39,394 bases of DNA from JAWUVP01 sp034112285 (GCA_034112285.1 JAWUVP010000011.1:1-39394); one strand, 5' to 3'. Counted from the stretch's first letter, positions 32,701-39,394 are shown. The notes: generated by a model from the sequence alone, not told the origin. Made by a program: numbers and translations.

Positions 32701-33868
32701 AACGCGCACGCTTAACATCAATCGCACTGATGTTTATCTAAACAAACGCATTAGCGATGACGTTGAAGTATCAGGGCACGGCATTTATGCGCAAGATGTT
32801 GACACCATGACTTTACAGACCGTTAACGTCTACAAAAATGACGGCACCGGCGTTTGGATTGCCAACGGTAACACCACTGTCGACGATGTTTCCATTTCGG
32901 GTAATGGCAAAGACATTGCTAAACGTGATGGCTTAACGCTTGATGATTACCTTTATGGTATGCGCATTGACTCAACTAACCCTGATCAAAAAACATCGGT
33001 TAAACTATCAAACTTAGAAATTAATGGTATCTATGCTGTCGATGGCACCCGCGCAGGTGTTGAGCAATATGCTGATGGTTTGCTGGTCAACGGTGGTGAT
33101 GTCGAGCTTACGGGCTTCTTTAGCCGTGGCAATGGCGATGGCATTGAGTTCACAAAAGGTGACTTAACCATTACTGACGGCCACATTCTGGATAATAAAC
33201 ATTTAGGTATTTTCTTACGCAACTACGATTACAACGCGCCAGAAAATGATTTGCGCAAGTTACATTTAATAGACTCAACCATCTCGGGCACTCTCAACAC
33301 CAACCCAGGTGTTAACTTAAACACCGGTGAAGGTTATGGTCTTGCCGTAGACCATGAGAACTCTTTTGTAGATTTATACAACACAAAAATCACTAAAAAC
33401 CAAGGCTATGGCGTGTACTTGAAAGCGGGTGAGTTCAAAATGGACGGCAGCAGCGATAAGCTAGGCTCCTCTGTTAGCGACAATGGCTTGTCAGGTATTA
33501 AAACTGTCTTCACGGGCAGCTCTACTGGTGGAAAAAAGGTAGGGCTAGTCAATTTGCAGAACACCACCATTAGTGGCAATGTCACGCGCGCTAACTCCGG
33601 CACAAGCATTCCTGCAGAGCAGGCTGGAGTATCCATCGATTATGCACTTGTGGTGTATCTGAATAATGTTGACATTATCAACAATAAAGCTCCAGGACTT
33701 CTCATTAAATCAAAAGCGCCTAAGCAACGAGGTGTAACCAGAGGCGGCATTAATCACACGACACTCCAAGGCAATGACGACAGTAAAGCGCCTTCTCGCA
33801 TACCTGGCTCGTTACTAACGAGTGACTCGGGTAATAATTTTACTGATGAAAAGGTTATTATAGACTAA
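29792..33868 (+). CDS. Inverse autotransporter with beta-helix passenger (intimin/invasin-type secretion)
   Basis: 1358 aa. Signal peptide 1-25 (cleavage near FAA-EE). Residues about 45-262 form the inverse-autotransporter barrel (SRFSLEAQSGSRTIGTLDAFIPF, NLGLGFRRVN, YGMYAFYDS, GAERLGLTWDFRANAYLP), followed by the YSRMTDSVVRDVDVVT linker that passes through the pore. From about 301 to 1340 the exported passenger is a long series of short strand repeats of the 'GIxVxGGxVxxxNxxIxxSGxxG' kind: a right-handed parallel beta-helix, not the Ig-like domains of intimin and invasin. It begins with a 'DSGTGGDGTVDHPYGSVDEAI' start-of-helix segment. No LysM domain precedes the barrel. The protein should sit in the outer membrane with an elongated fibre outside, probably for adhesion. 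A PmrA-like promoter lies upstream and a terminator downstream; single gene. Confidence 0.88.
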   Translation: MKILRKAILTSIGILPFITPFGAFAAEEANASDDLLTSRSSELDWRKSRFSLEAQSGSRTIGTLDAFIPFMGDDDFMVYADFMAKLGTGANNSNGNAFEGNLGLGFRRVNDNENAIYGMYAFYDSLRSVNDNSFQQITVGAERLGLTWDFRANAYLPIGTSSYTKDVYKGGKIVLDQHNLIEYIKSSTESTSTGYDVEVGRTLGLKGLKGYLAAYSFGKDLTGPRARLEYQLTDNLMLSGTLQHDKERGAQFLLGATFSVGGSKANNPNSIYSRMTDSVVRDVDVVTKVTEKDLTKVEFDRFYVVNVDSGTGGDGTVDHPYGSVDEAINAAPENAIIFIVGQSSNIIDISDKVALKDGQLLWGGYESLYWDFDQSKPVDAFNAGNTLLVQDGQGVRQTLGGNTITAGNNVGMYHFDIKADGSGSDSSGIFINNNTGVVIDDVNISGFSSADGQSNFTGIHVTGSNAEVQVNNLNLDNNDIGILVDGGQVQFKDINITNSGKYGIQMTGGALSSQNVSIDHSAQDGVHIENAAFSASNLTIDNSGANGVYQNGGSFTVPGSTRVSNSVQDGVHFENLDASTGSIEVTNSGKNGIYQTGGSLISTGMLTADESEADGVYFENVDVTANDLTGTNSSLNGLNVVGSDITINSANITENDGSGIVNKGSKLTINGLVHSTDNGLKGYLGEHDTLTGEGSLDTSNNTLEGFSASYSNINLAELISNGNGITGASIADSNATFDRVTANDNLNGNGIQAYNSVIKVTTDTTTNNNGLIGVDFRVDADLASSLDASSFGTLTAQSNSIGVYQNGGNLTIGGGSISENAAEGIDSHAGMLNLSDITFEHNGADGIKLDAGSELYLDGGEFINNVLHGLNITNQSVADIRNVSFTGNGLIDGALPAGADSLEALYSAISVSGKLNANSIIVANNAAGIELKSGTVTLNASTSPETSLISGNYGYGIWSHNADAEGAEPTTRTLNINRTDVYLNKRISDDVEVSGHGIYAQDVDTMTLQTVNVYKNDGTGVWIANGNTTVDDVSISGNGKDIAKRDGLTLDDYLYGMRIDSTNPDQKTSVKLSNLEINGIYAVDGTRAGVEQYADGLLVNGGDVELTGFFSRGNGDGIEFTKGDLTITDGHILDNKHLGIFLRNYDYNAPENDLRKLHLIDSTISGTLNTNPGVNLNTGEGYGLAVDHENSFVDLYNTKITKNQGYGVYLKAGEFKMDGSSDKLGSSVSDNGLSGIKTVFTGSSTGGKKVGLVNLQNTTISGNVTRANSGTSIPAEQAGVSIDYALVVYLNNVDIINNKAPGLLIKSKAPKQRGVTRGGINHTTLQGNDDSKAPSRIPGSLLTSDSGNNFTDEKVIID

Positions 33869-33890
33869 AGCTAAGCTAGCGTTAAAAGTA

Positions 33891-33923
33891 AACGCTGCTA
33901 TTGAAAGATAGTGGCGTTTTTTT
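33891..33923 (+). terminator. Rho-independent terminator of the inverse autotransporter gene
   Basis: AACGCTGCTATT, GAAA loop, GATAGTGGCGTT (pairs including G-T), then a T-run (33917-33923). It starts 22 bp after the stop codon. Confidence 0.85.
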
Positions 33924-33997
33924 ATTGTGTTAAGTTGTATGTTGTACATTTTTTGAAGCGCGTTTGCCCTGGCTTGTATTGAATAATGAGCCATTGT

Positions 33998-34030
33998 GTT
34001 AATCTTACCTTAAGGTGAAATTGGTATAAT
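33998..34030 (+). promoter_or_regulatory. PmrA-like box and consensus -10 of the two-gene operon
   Basis: GTTAAT-N5-CTTAAG (33998-34014), 10 bp, then a perfect TATAAT (34025-34030). The half-sites match YTTAAK at 11 of 12. Expected start near 34037, about 23 nt before the ATG at 34060. This is the clearest of the five sites and has no usable -35, as expected for an activator-dependent promoter. Confidence 0.75.
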
Positions 34031-34059
34031 ATTTAACCAACATTGAGAAGATAATAGCG

Positions 34060-35784
34060 ATGAAACTACTAATGATGCTACAACGCCAACACACATGGGA
34101 CGCATGGTTGCGCCAATTAACTGAGATAAAAGCCTCAGAGAAAGTTGTGCATCTAAAACTCATTGGTAAGCTCATAAAAAATGTTACCATTATCCAGCAG
34201 TACTCGCCCACTCAAGCGGCAACAGCCAACCCTAGACGCACTGTTGAACAATATCTCCACGCCTACAATGTAGTGCTCGTCACGGTGCTCAAGCTTGTTG
34301 GTGGTTATGAATATCTCGCCGTAAAATCATTAGCAAAAGCAATGGCGACAAGAATTTTGAAATTTATAAAAGATCCTAATGTAGACAACAGGGCTTTTTT
34401 TCCAGCGATGCAAGTTGTGAGTATGCCAAACCATAACCTTAATGCGAATGCCGTCTTATTAACCTTTATGCATCCAGATAGTTATGCTTTCCAGAATGAA
34501 CCCCTCGGCATTACGTTTGATCCACGTGACAATAGCTTGATTTTTTTAGCAAAACCGACACCACTTGATGAGTATGCGGAAGGTGAACATGAGCATGCAG
34601 CAGAAAATATAAAATTAAAAGAGCAGCGTGTTTATTATAAATTACTCCGCCCCACCCCCCCCGGGGACAAAATAGAAGAACTTGCAAGTGATGGCGAGCA
34701 AGAGGAAAGCGCCGGCGCTGCGGCAGCGAAACCGAGCGCTAAAAAAACAATAGACGCGCCAACAGCAACCATTGAACTTGTAGATCCCAAGAAACTTACT
34801 GCATATCCCAGTGACATTCACATTGCCGGCAAGTGGCTCTATTGTCCCGACAGATCTACAGGTGTTTTAGGCATAAGAGCTTTAGCTGAAGCTGATAGTG
34901 ATATACAAACGTTTCCTAGCGAATCAGTTACAGATGAGGGGCACCACGAAGGTGGTGCCGCAGCCGCAGCGCCGCAAGCAGCAGTTGCAATACCTCCTCC
35001 AGCCAACGTGCGCTATTTTTACAGCCCCTGCGCACTTCAGGCCTTTGGCTGTCGCATTACCGGCGATAAAAAATGTGAGTTTTTTCGATGTAAAGGCGAA
35101 AATTTTAGCCCATCCGAAGACCTCACCGTAAGAAGTGAAAACTTTCCATGCGCCATAAAACATGTTGCCTTCTCACCCAGCGGATTAAAAATTTGTTTAT
35201 TGTTTGTCAACGGACAAATGCAAGGCTATGACTTTAGCCAAGGAGCAGGAGAGAACGCAAAAGAAACCCCTTTAACCACGCTTGATCATGCCAATTATGT
35301 TGGTGACCGTCTTCAGTGGTTGAATGCTGATCAATTTATAAACTTAAATGATCAGGGACAAGGTCTGCGTTACAGCTTTGAAGACAGCATGCCTGTACTC
35401 ACCCCAACAAACAATCAAGCCTTCGAGATACATAAACACGCCTACTTTCTACCCTTTCAACCTGAAAAGCGACAGCTCACAAAAGATATTAAAATTGACG
35501 AGGGCTGCGATGGTATTTTAATTTGGAACAAAAAATTTGGTGGCAATTCGCTGACTTTTTATGGTGTTAAAGGAAGCGAGCTGAGCATTCGCGAGCCGAT
35601 ACTCGGAAATTTAAACCAAGATGACAAATATCCTGTTGGCATAACAATGACAAAGGACAACCGCCATATCGCGGTGCGTTACAATGACTACAGTATAGAA
35701 AAGATTAATTTAGTCACCCTATTAGCAACAAAATCGATTAAAAAGTCCGTCGACGCTATTACACCTTACGGTAAACTACTATGA
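34060..35784 (+). CDS. Unknown protein with helical N-terminus and propeller-like C-terminal half
   Basis: 574 aa, no signal peptide or membrane helix. Residues about 1-110 are helical and basic. From about 115 come beta-strand repeats (AVLLTFMHPDSYAF, GITFDPRDNSLIFLAK, and later KHVAFSPSGLKICLLFVNGQMQGYDF, GITMTKDNRHIAVRYNDYSIEKINL) of the WD/beta-propeller type. They are broken by two low-complexity Ala/Pro/Glu linkers (about 205-240 and 290-315). No family recognised. GAGAAG precedes the ATG and a PmrA-like promoter lies 23 nt further up. It overlaps the next gene by 4 bp (ATGA). Propeller scaffolds with disordered linkers under a PmrA-type promoter fit a secreted effector, but this is inference. 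Confidence 0.65.
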   Translation: MKLLMMLQRQHTWDAWLRQLTEIKASEKVVHLKLIGKLIKNVTIIQQYSPTQAATANPRRTVEQYLHAYNVVLVTVLKLVGGYEYLAVKSLAKAMATRILKFIKDPNVDNRAFFPAMQVVSMPNHNLNANAVLLTFMHPDSYAFQNEPLGITFDPRDNSLIFLAKPTPLDEYAEGEHEHAAENIKLKEQRVYYKLLRPTPPGDKIEELASDGEQEESAGAAAAKPSAKKTIDAPTATIELVDPKKLTAYPSDIHIAGKWLYCPDRSTGVLGIRALAEADSDIQTFPSESVTDEGHHEGGAAAAAPQAAVAIPPPANVRYFYSPCALQAFGCRITGDKKCEFFRCKGENFSPSEDLTVRSENFPCAIKHVAFSPSGLKICLLFVNGQMQGYDFSQGAGENAKETPLTTLDHANYVGDRLQWLNADQFINLNDQGQGLRYSFEDSMPVLTPTNNQAFEIHKHAYFLPFQPEKRQLTKDIKIDEGCDGILIWNKKFGGNSLTFYGVKGSELSIREPILGNLNQDDKYPVGITMTKDNRHIAVRYNDYSIEKINLVTLLATKSIKKSVDAITPYGKLL

Positions 35785-37595
35785 CAATCAAAAAAATAAA
35801 AAACAGAAAGCAATTAATAGAATCCTTTTTTTTAGACGTCCGTCTTAGAGGCTTCATGGGTACCCGTGAACTTCCAAGGCAAAAATTGTTTAATCTATGC
35901 AGCGATACAGCTAAAAACAATAGGCCTGAAACGTTAGCTGTGATTGTGCATGTGGCTAATATTGTGGGTATTGATGATCGCACCATTATTACAAGAAATG
36001 AAAGAGGCCAAACGCATAAAAAAAATGAGCGGGGTAAATTTACTAAAATAGTACAAGAACATTATTTTCACATGTTAGCTCTGCTGAAATATGAAGATAT
36101 TTTGCCGTTTGTTACTAACCTCGCTACCTTGACGACCACTATAGAAAAAGAAATCGATTTGGATTTTGCCGACGGAGTAAAAATATGCACCCCTAATTTT
36201 CAGATGAACGTTAGAGGCCGTAGCGCATCTTTCAGCTCAAATACCTTCGCCGGCAAACCTTTCTCTAGACCGAATTCGTTTGGTGATCTGCCCGCACAAG
36301 TTGAAAATTTTGCTGCCGTAACCCGCATTTCAGCTATACAACTAGCAGGAACCGTTCCTGGAGGAGCTAGTGTTGTTGATGCAGGTGCACATGCCGAGAT
36401 TCCATTGATAGAAGAAGCAGTCACAAGAAGAGCCAAAGCCGCATTTGCACAACTAGCACAACCAGCCCAACAAGCAGAACCAGGTGCCGCGTCACATTAT
36501 ATGCCGCCACAAGCATTTGCACCCGATAGCGTTATGATCAAAGGCGAGCTCATCAATATAAAAACTCGCGCGCGAATCGCCCCACAGGCTCCTCAACCTA
36601 ACACCATAACAGTGGGCTTCTTACAAACTAACCATGCTGCATTCCAGCGTGTTGAAATAGGCCGCGCAGAATTAAACGCCTATATCTTTGTAAATGGCCA
36701 AAAGCTATTTTCACCCCTGCCCAACTTTTCAGCCGCGAATTTTAAAATGACCCCTGCAGGCTTAATGATGTTCCAACATGAGGGGAAAATATTCATAGGA
36801 AGAGTGCGCGCGGATAAATCTGACATTGAGTGGGTACAACTACAATTTTCACTCGAAGCAGAGAGCCGTGTAAAACAATTTTCACTTTGTCCAAAAGGCA
36901 GAATGTTAGCGGTGCTGTTTAACAATCACGTGCTTTATAAAATCCCCATCAACGATATTCTCTTTGAGCAATATGGCCAACTTGCCCGTATAATATCTCG
37001 AAAAGACATAACAAAAATATTACCCAAGGCTGCAAACATTACCTCAATGATTATTTTGCCTGATGCTTCCTGTAGCGTATTGATACTTGAAGATTATACC
37101 GTGGGTTTATTTGGAAAAACACACAAGAAAAGAATTCATGTATTGGCGAACATAGAAGGCAAAACCCTCTCTGCTGGAAAAATTGAGGCACCTAAAAACT
37201 TTAATGTTCCAGACAATGTATCACTGTGTGCTGTTAATGAAGAACAATTTATTATTGAAGCACCTGGGCGACTTGGACTTATGTCCAAGACCCCCTTTTC
37301 CAAAAGGGTGATAGCCCTATTGCAACACGAGGTCAGCATAGGCAGAGAACATGGCACTTATAATCTATGTCCTGTTAATAATGGCACTCAAATATTGCTT
37401 GCTTATTTAAAAGGTGGTTTTGAGATTTTTTCTAGTGCACACAGGCTGCCTTTACTAAAACAACGCGAGACGACTCAAAGCGAGATGCCCGATGACGCAA
37501 GCTCCGAGACTGCTGCGAGTATCTCCTCGCAAGGAACCTCAATAGCAACGGCAGCGCCTAAACAAGCTCCTCCCACATTCACATCATTCAACTAA
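35781..37595 (+). CDS. Unknown protein, partner of the preceding gene, propeller-like
   Basis: 604 aa, no signal peptide. Residues about 1-135 are helical and basic. 145-270 is low complexity (Ser/Pro then Ala/Gln: AQLAQPAQQAEPGAA). From about 275 there are beta repeats such as VKQFSLCPKGRMLAVLFNNHVLYKIPI and TSMIILPDASCSVLILEDYTVGLF that resemble WD-type blades and the equivalent part of the preceding protein. The two may be distant paralogues, though the N-termini differ. The last 30 residues are rich in Ser, Thr, Ala and Gln and end FTSFN, the kind of disordered tail seen in Dot/Icm substrates. Translation is coupled to the upstream gene through ATGA. Function unknown. Confidence 0.65.
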   Translation: MTIKKIKNRKQLIESFFLDVRLRGFMGTRELPRQKLFNLCSDTAKNNRPETLAVIVHVANIVGIDDRTIITRNERGQTHKKNERGKFTKIVQEHYFHMLALLKYEDILPFVTNLATLTTTIEKEIDLDFADGVKICTPNFQMNVRGRSASFSSNTFAGKPFSRPNSFGDLPAQVENFAAVTRISAIQLAGTVPGGASVVDAGAHAEIPLIEEAVTRRAKAAFAQLAQPAQQAEPGAASHYMPPQAFAPDSVMIKGELINIKTRARIAPQAPQPNTITVGFLQTNHAAFQRVEIGRAELNAYIFVNGQKLFSPLPNFSAANFKMTPAGLMMFQHEGKIFIGRVRADKSDIEWVQLQFSLEAESRVKQFSLCPKGRMLAVLFNNHVLYKIPINDILFEQYGQLARIISRKDITKILPKAANITSMIILPDASCSVLILEDYTVGLFGKTHKKRIHVLANIEGKTLSAGKIEAPKNFNVPDNVSLCAVNEEQFIIEAPGRLGLMSKTPFSKRVIALLQHEVSIGREHGTYNLCPVNNGTQILLAYLKGGFEIFSSAHRLPLLKQRETTQSEMPDDASSETAASISSQGTSIATAAPKQAPPTFTSFN

Positions 37596-37679
37596 AGTAA
37601 GGCAAGAGAAAAGGGAGAGCTAAGAATAAAATTAACGGCTTACCCCAGACAATAATCTCGGTGGATGTTCAAGCTTGAC
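37596..37679. other. Short spacer after the two-gene operon
   Basis: 84 bp with no gene and no convincing terminator; it leads into the inverted-repeat element at 37680. Confidence 0.5.
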
Positions 37680-37841
37680 TTATAGCAAAACATATAGACT
37701 CAGTCGCTTATAGCGTCGCATAGCATCGTTAGCGGCGTTAGACATTCACTCATTTATCCCAGATAAACAACCTGAATGCCTGCCTTGCTAACAATACTTA
37801 TGCTTGCTCTAATCGATTGAGTCTATAGGATTTCGCTATAA
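37680..37841. mobile_element. MITE-like element with about 27-bp terminal inverted repeats
   Basis: Left end 37680-37706 and right end 37814-37841 are imperfect inverted repeats sharing TTATAGC, TATAGACTCA and TCG, around about 107 bp with no open frame. Total 162 bp. A target-site duplication is not clear. The size and ends fit a non-autonomous transposable element; no matching transposase is in the window. Confidence 0.6.
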
Positions 37842-37850
37842 AAATGAACA

Positions 37851-37867
37851 TCCCTTACTGCAAGGGA
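37851..37867 (-). terminator. Possible weak terminator of the TssJ-barrel gene
   Basis: Minus strand: TCCCTT-GCAGT-AAGGGA, then TGTTCATTTTT. The stem is only 6 bp and the T-run is offset; it lies 31 bp after the stop. Confidence 0.35.
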
Positions 37868-37897
37868 AAGCCGTTATAATTAAATAACGCCTCAACA

Positions 37898-39028
37898 TCA
37901 CCCCTTAAACAAATACCTAAACTTCACAAAAACCTGACTATTATTCAACGTTAACGTAGGTGAAGTTAATGCCGGCTTAACACCGCTAATGGTTTCTTTC
38001 ACTTCAATTTTTGTTGGGCTGTGGTATTCGTAGCCTAGGATAATGCTCAGCTCTTCGTCGTAATCGTACTCCAAGCCTATACCCGCTTTAACCATTGGGC
38101 TAAAGTTACTATTGTTTGTTAATAACTCCACGCCGCTACTGCTGTCACGTTTATATTTACTGGCATAGCGGACCATGCCCACCCCAGCGTTTAAGAAGGT
38201 GGTGAAACTTGAAAAGCGCATGAAATTAATTTTACTGTCCAGCGTGTAAGCTTGGCTACTCACATCCAACTTGTAGGCACGTGGAATGGCATTATCCACA
38301 TCTAACACCTCACCATTAACATTGTTCACCGGGTTAAAGGCAAAGCTTACACCTACGCTAAACTTTTCAAGGTGCAAGGTGTCAAGCCAGTTGTCTTTAT
38401 TACGCAACCACTGGTAGCCGCCGCCCACATTAAGCTGGCCAAAACTTTTGATTTTATTGTTCGTTAACGTCGAGACTTTTCCAGCGGTGTAACTAAAATT
38501 ATCGCTCGTTACCGTTGGCATGCCAAACGCCAGCCCGCCTTCGGTGTACCAGCTGCTTTTTGCTTGCGCTGCGCGAGTGGTAATAAGGGTGCTAAGACCT
38601 TTTGCGGTAAAATTCACCTGCAAATTAGCTTTATTTAAGTCTGAAATGGCAACAACTTTGCGCCAGCGCTTGCCTTTTAATTTGCTATAACCGGCAACAA
38701 TACCGATATAACGCGCATCGTCATTAGCCTTAAACTGTAAATGGCTGCGCTTGCCCGGCAACAATATTTTGCTTTTTTCTAACAATAAATCTGTGCCAAG
38801 ACTACGCCGCGCGTTATCCTCTAAAGCAAAGTAACTGGCTTTGTTAAAATCTTTGGCATCACGCAACACAAACAAAATAACCGGCAAAGGCGACGCTTGC
38901 TTGGCTGCATTAACGTTTGCCCGGGCAGAAGTTTGCAGTGTAATATCCACAGGATTTGCCGCACCCCAAGCCATGACACCACTGGTTACACAGCTTATAA
39001 TTACGAATAATATGTATTTTTTAATCAC
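37898..39028 (-). CDS. TssJ-like domain fused to an outer-membrane beta-barrel
   Basis: 376 aa from a GTG start (AGGA 8 bp before). Signal peptide about 1-20 (cleavage VMA-W). Residues 26-147 match the TssJ/SciN/VasD fold of T6SS: VDITLQTSARANVN, ILFVLRDAKDF, FALEDNARRSLGTDLL, KILLPGKRSHLQF and RYIGIVAGYSKLKGKRWRKVV follow the family's conserved blocks in order. In T6SS, TssJ is a small outer-membrane lipoprotein that binds TssM. Here residues 158-374 instead form an outer-membrane barrel (WYTEGGLAFGMP, LNVGGGYQWL, FSVGVSFAFNPV, LNAGVGMVRYAS, KAGIGLEYDY, ELSIILGYEYH, FVKFRYLF). The only cysteine near the start (Cys13) makes a poor lipobox, so barrel anchoring may replace the lipid. A PmrA-like promoter lies upstream. 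No other T6SS gene is present. Confidence 0.75.
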   Translation of the reverse strand: MIKKYILFVIISCVTSGVMAWGAANPVDITLQTSARANVNAAKQASPLPVILFVLRDAKDFNKASYFALEDNARRSLGTDLLLEKSKILLPGKRSHLQFKANDDARYIGIVAGYSKLKGKRWRKVVAISDLNKANLQVNFTAKGLSTLITTRAAQAKSSWYTEGGLAFGMPTVTSDNFSYTAGKVSTLTNNKIKSFGQLNVGGGYQWLRNKDNWLDTLHLEKFSVGVSFAFNPVNNVNGEVLDVDNAIPRAYKLDVSSQAYTLDSKINFMRFSSFTTFLNAGVGMVRYASKYKRDSSSGVELLTNNSNFSPMVKAGIGLEYDYDEELSIILGYEYHSPTKIEVKETISGVKPALTSPTLTLNNSQVFVKFRYLFKG

Positions 39029-39059
39029 TTTTGTTTTCCTGTGAAGAAGTTAGCCTCAT

Positions 39060-39092
39060 AGAATAACAGAGAAACCTTAGGTAAACCTTAAT
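39060..39092 (-). promoter_or_regulatory. PmrA-like box and -10 of the TssJ-barrel gene
   Basis: Minus strand: ATTAAG-N5-CCTAAG (39092-39076), 10 bp, then TATTCT (39065-39060). The half-sites match YTTAAK at 10 of 12; -10 4 of 6. Leader about 25 nt. Confidence 0.55.
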
Positions 39093-39120
39093 GCCCTGAT
39101 TAAATTTAGTGCAGTTGCAG

Positions 39121-39138
39121 GGCGTACGCGCTTTAAAA
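39121..39138. promoter_or_regulatory. Second copy of the 18-bp GGCGTACGC element
   Basis: GGCGTACGCGCTTTAAAA, 17 of 18 identical to 21640-21657 and at almost the same distance (28 against 27 bp) upstream of a PmrA-like box. Confidence 0.45.
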
Positions 39139-39220
39139 CCCGTCATGTTGTAAAATATCGTTTACCTAGTTTGTAAGAGAATGTCTATTGCTACTAAATT
39201 TATTCGTTTGAAAAAAAGTA

Positions 39221-39245
39221 CGTCGTTGCGAGGAGCGTAGCGACG
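39221..39245. repeat. REP-type palindrome next to an IS110-type element
   Basis: Fourth copy of the CGTCGTTGCG...GCGACG hairpin, with GTAGC in the right arm, followed by TGGCAAT. The usual tail then breaks into unrelated sequence about 30 bp before the transposase stop, which suggests an insertion boundary. Confidence 0.8.
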
Positions 39246-39283
39246 TGGCAATTGTCTTCTAGACTACAGTGTAATTCATGAGA

Positions 39284-39394
39284 TCAACTATGTCTCAAAA
39301 CTTTGAATTCCGGTAAATTCAAGGCCTCTTTAAGTCTGGCATTAGCAATAACCAGGATTTTTCGCATAAGGGCGACAAGGGCGACCATTTTTTT
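39284..39394 (-). CDS. IS110/IS1111-family transposase, C-terminal fragment (runs off the window)
   Basis: The last 36 residues are visible: KKMVALVALMRKILVIANA and a short tail ending VLRHS. The VALVALMRK[IL]LV[IL].NA stretch is the highly conserved C-terminus of IS110-family (DEDD) transposases such as Coxiella IS1111, normally followed by a short tail as here. Whether the element is intact depends on sequence beyond 39394. These elements are guided by a bridge RNA from a non-coding end and some members insert at REP palindromes; a REP lies 38 bp after this stop codon. Confidence 0.8.
   Translation of the reverse strand, partial: KKMVALVALMRKILVIANARLKEALNLPEFKVLRHS

Noticed and set aside
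38987..38995. Cys13 of the TssJ-barrel protein as a lipoprotein cysteine
   Set aside because: The signal would be only 12 residues with a very short hydrophobic core, and a normal signal-peptidase I site (VMA-W) follows; kept as a remote possibility only.
1..39394. tRNA, rRNA genes and CRISPR arrays
   Set aside because: I looked for T-loop-like GTTCGA motifs and for regularly spaced direct repeats and found none that could be supported.

Overview
The window looks like a chromosome segment of a gammaproteobacterium, most likely from the order Legionellales (Legionella/Coxiella/Aquicella/Berkiella-like). This rests on protein resemblance (CydA/B/X, HemC, class II Fba, GDSL lipases of the Legionella PlaA type), on large repeat-built proteins of the kind these intracellular bacteria secrete, and on promoters resembling the PmrA-controlled promoters of Legionella and Coxiella. 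No Dot/Icm, T6SS or 16S gene is in the window, so the lineage is an inference.

Layout. 1-4380: an FNR-type oxygen sensor (cut by the window edge), divergent from a D-lactate dehydrogenase, then a complete cytochrome bd-I operon (cydP-cydA-cydB-cydX) with an FNR-like box at the class II position. 4418-5169: a HepT-MntA type VII toxin-antitoxin pair, convergent with hemC and an alpha/beta-hydrolase gene (5152-6941). 7005-10828: fba, pyk and pgk; gap and tkt follow at 22136-25329. All five genes lie on the minus strand and look like one ancestral tkt-gap-pgk-pyk-fba block opened by about 11 kb of accessory DNA.

The accessory DNA at 10829-22135 holds a small secreted protein, a WaaE/KdtX-like glycosyltransferase with a NodB-type deacetylase, and two giant paralogous proteins of unknown function (1483 and 1132 aa). 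Each paralogue has three copies of an approximately 250-residue alpha/beta module followed by a coiled coil. The shorter one ends inside a palindromic repeat and lacks the C-terminal domain of the longer one. 25388-29483 holds a nested palindromic repeat, two SGNH/GDSL lipase-like secreted proteins and an outer-membrane barrel. 29792-33868 is an inverse autotransporter with a long beta-helix passenger. 34060-37595 is a two-gene operon of unknown proteins with propeller-like C-terminal halves. 37898-39028 encodes a TssJ-like domain fused to an outer-membrane beta-barrel. The window ends in the 3' end of an IS110/IS1111-type transposase next to a REP palindrome.

The most interesting pattern is regulatory. 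Upstream of both giant paralogues, the inverse autotransporter, the two-gene operon and the TssJ-barrel gene there is the same geometry: two YTTAAK-like half-sites separated by 5 bp, then exactly 10 bp, then a -10 hexamer. This is the layout of a PmrA (OmpR/PhoB-family) box. It suggests that these accessory genes, otherwise unrelated, form one host-interaction regulon made of candidate secreted effectors and surface proteins.
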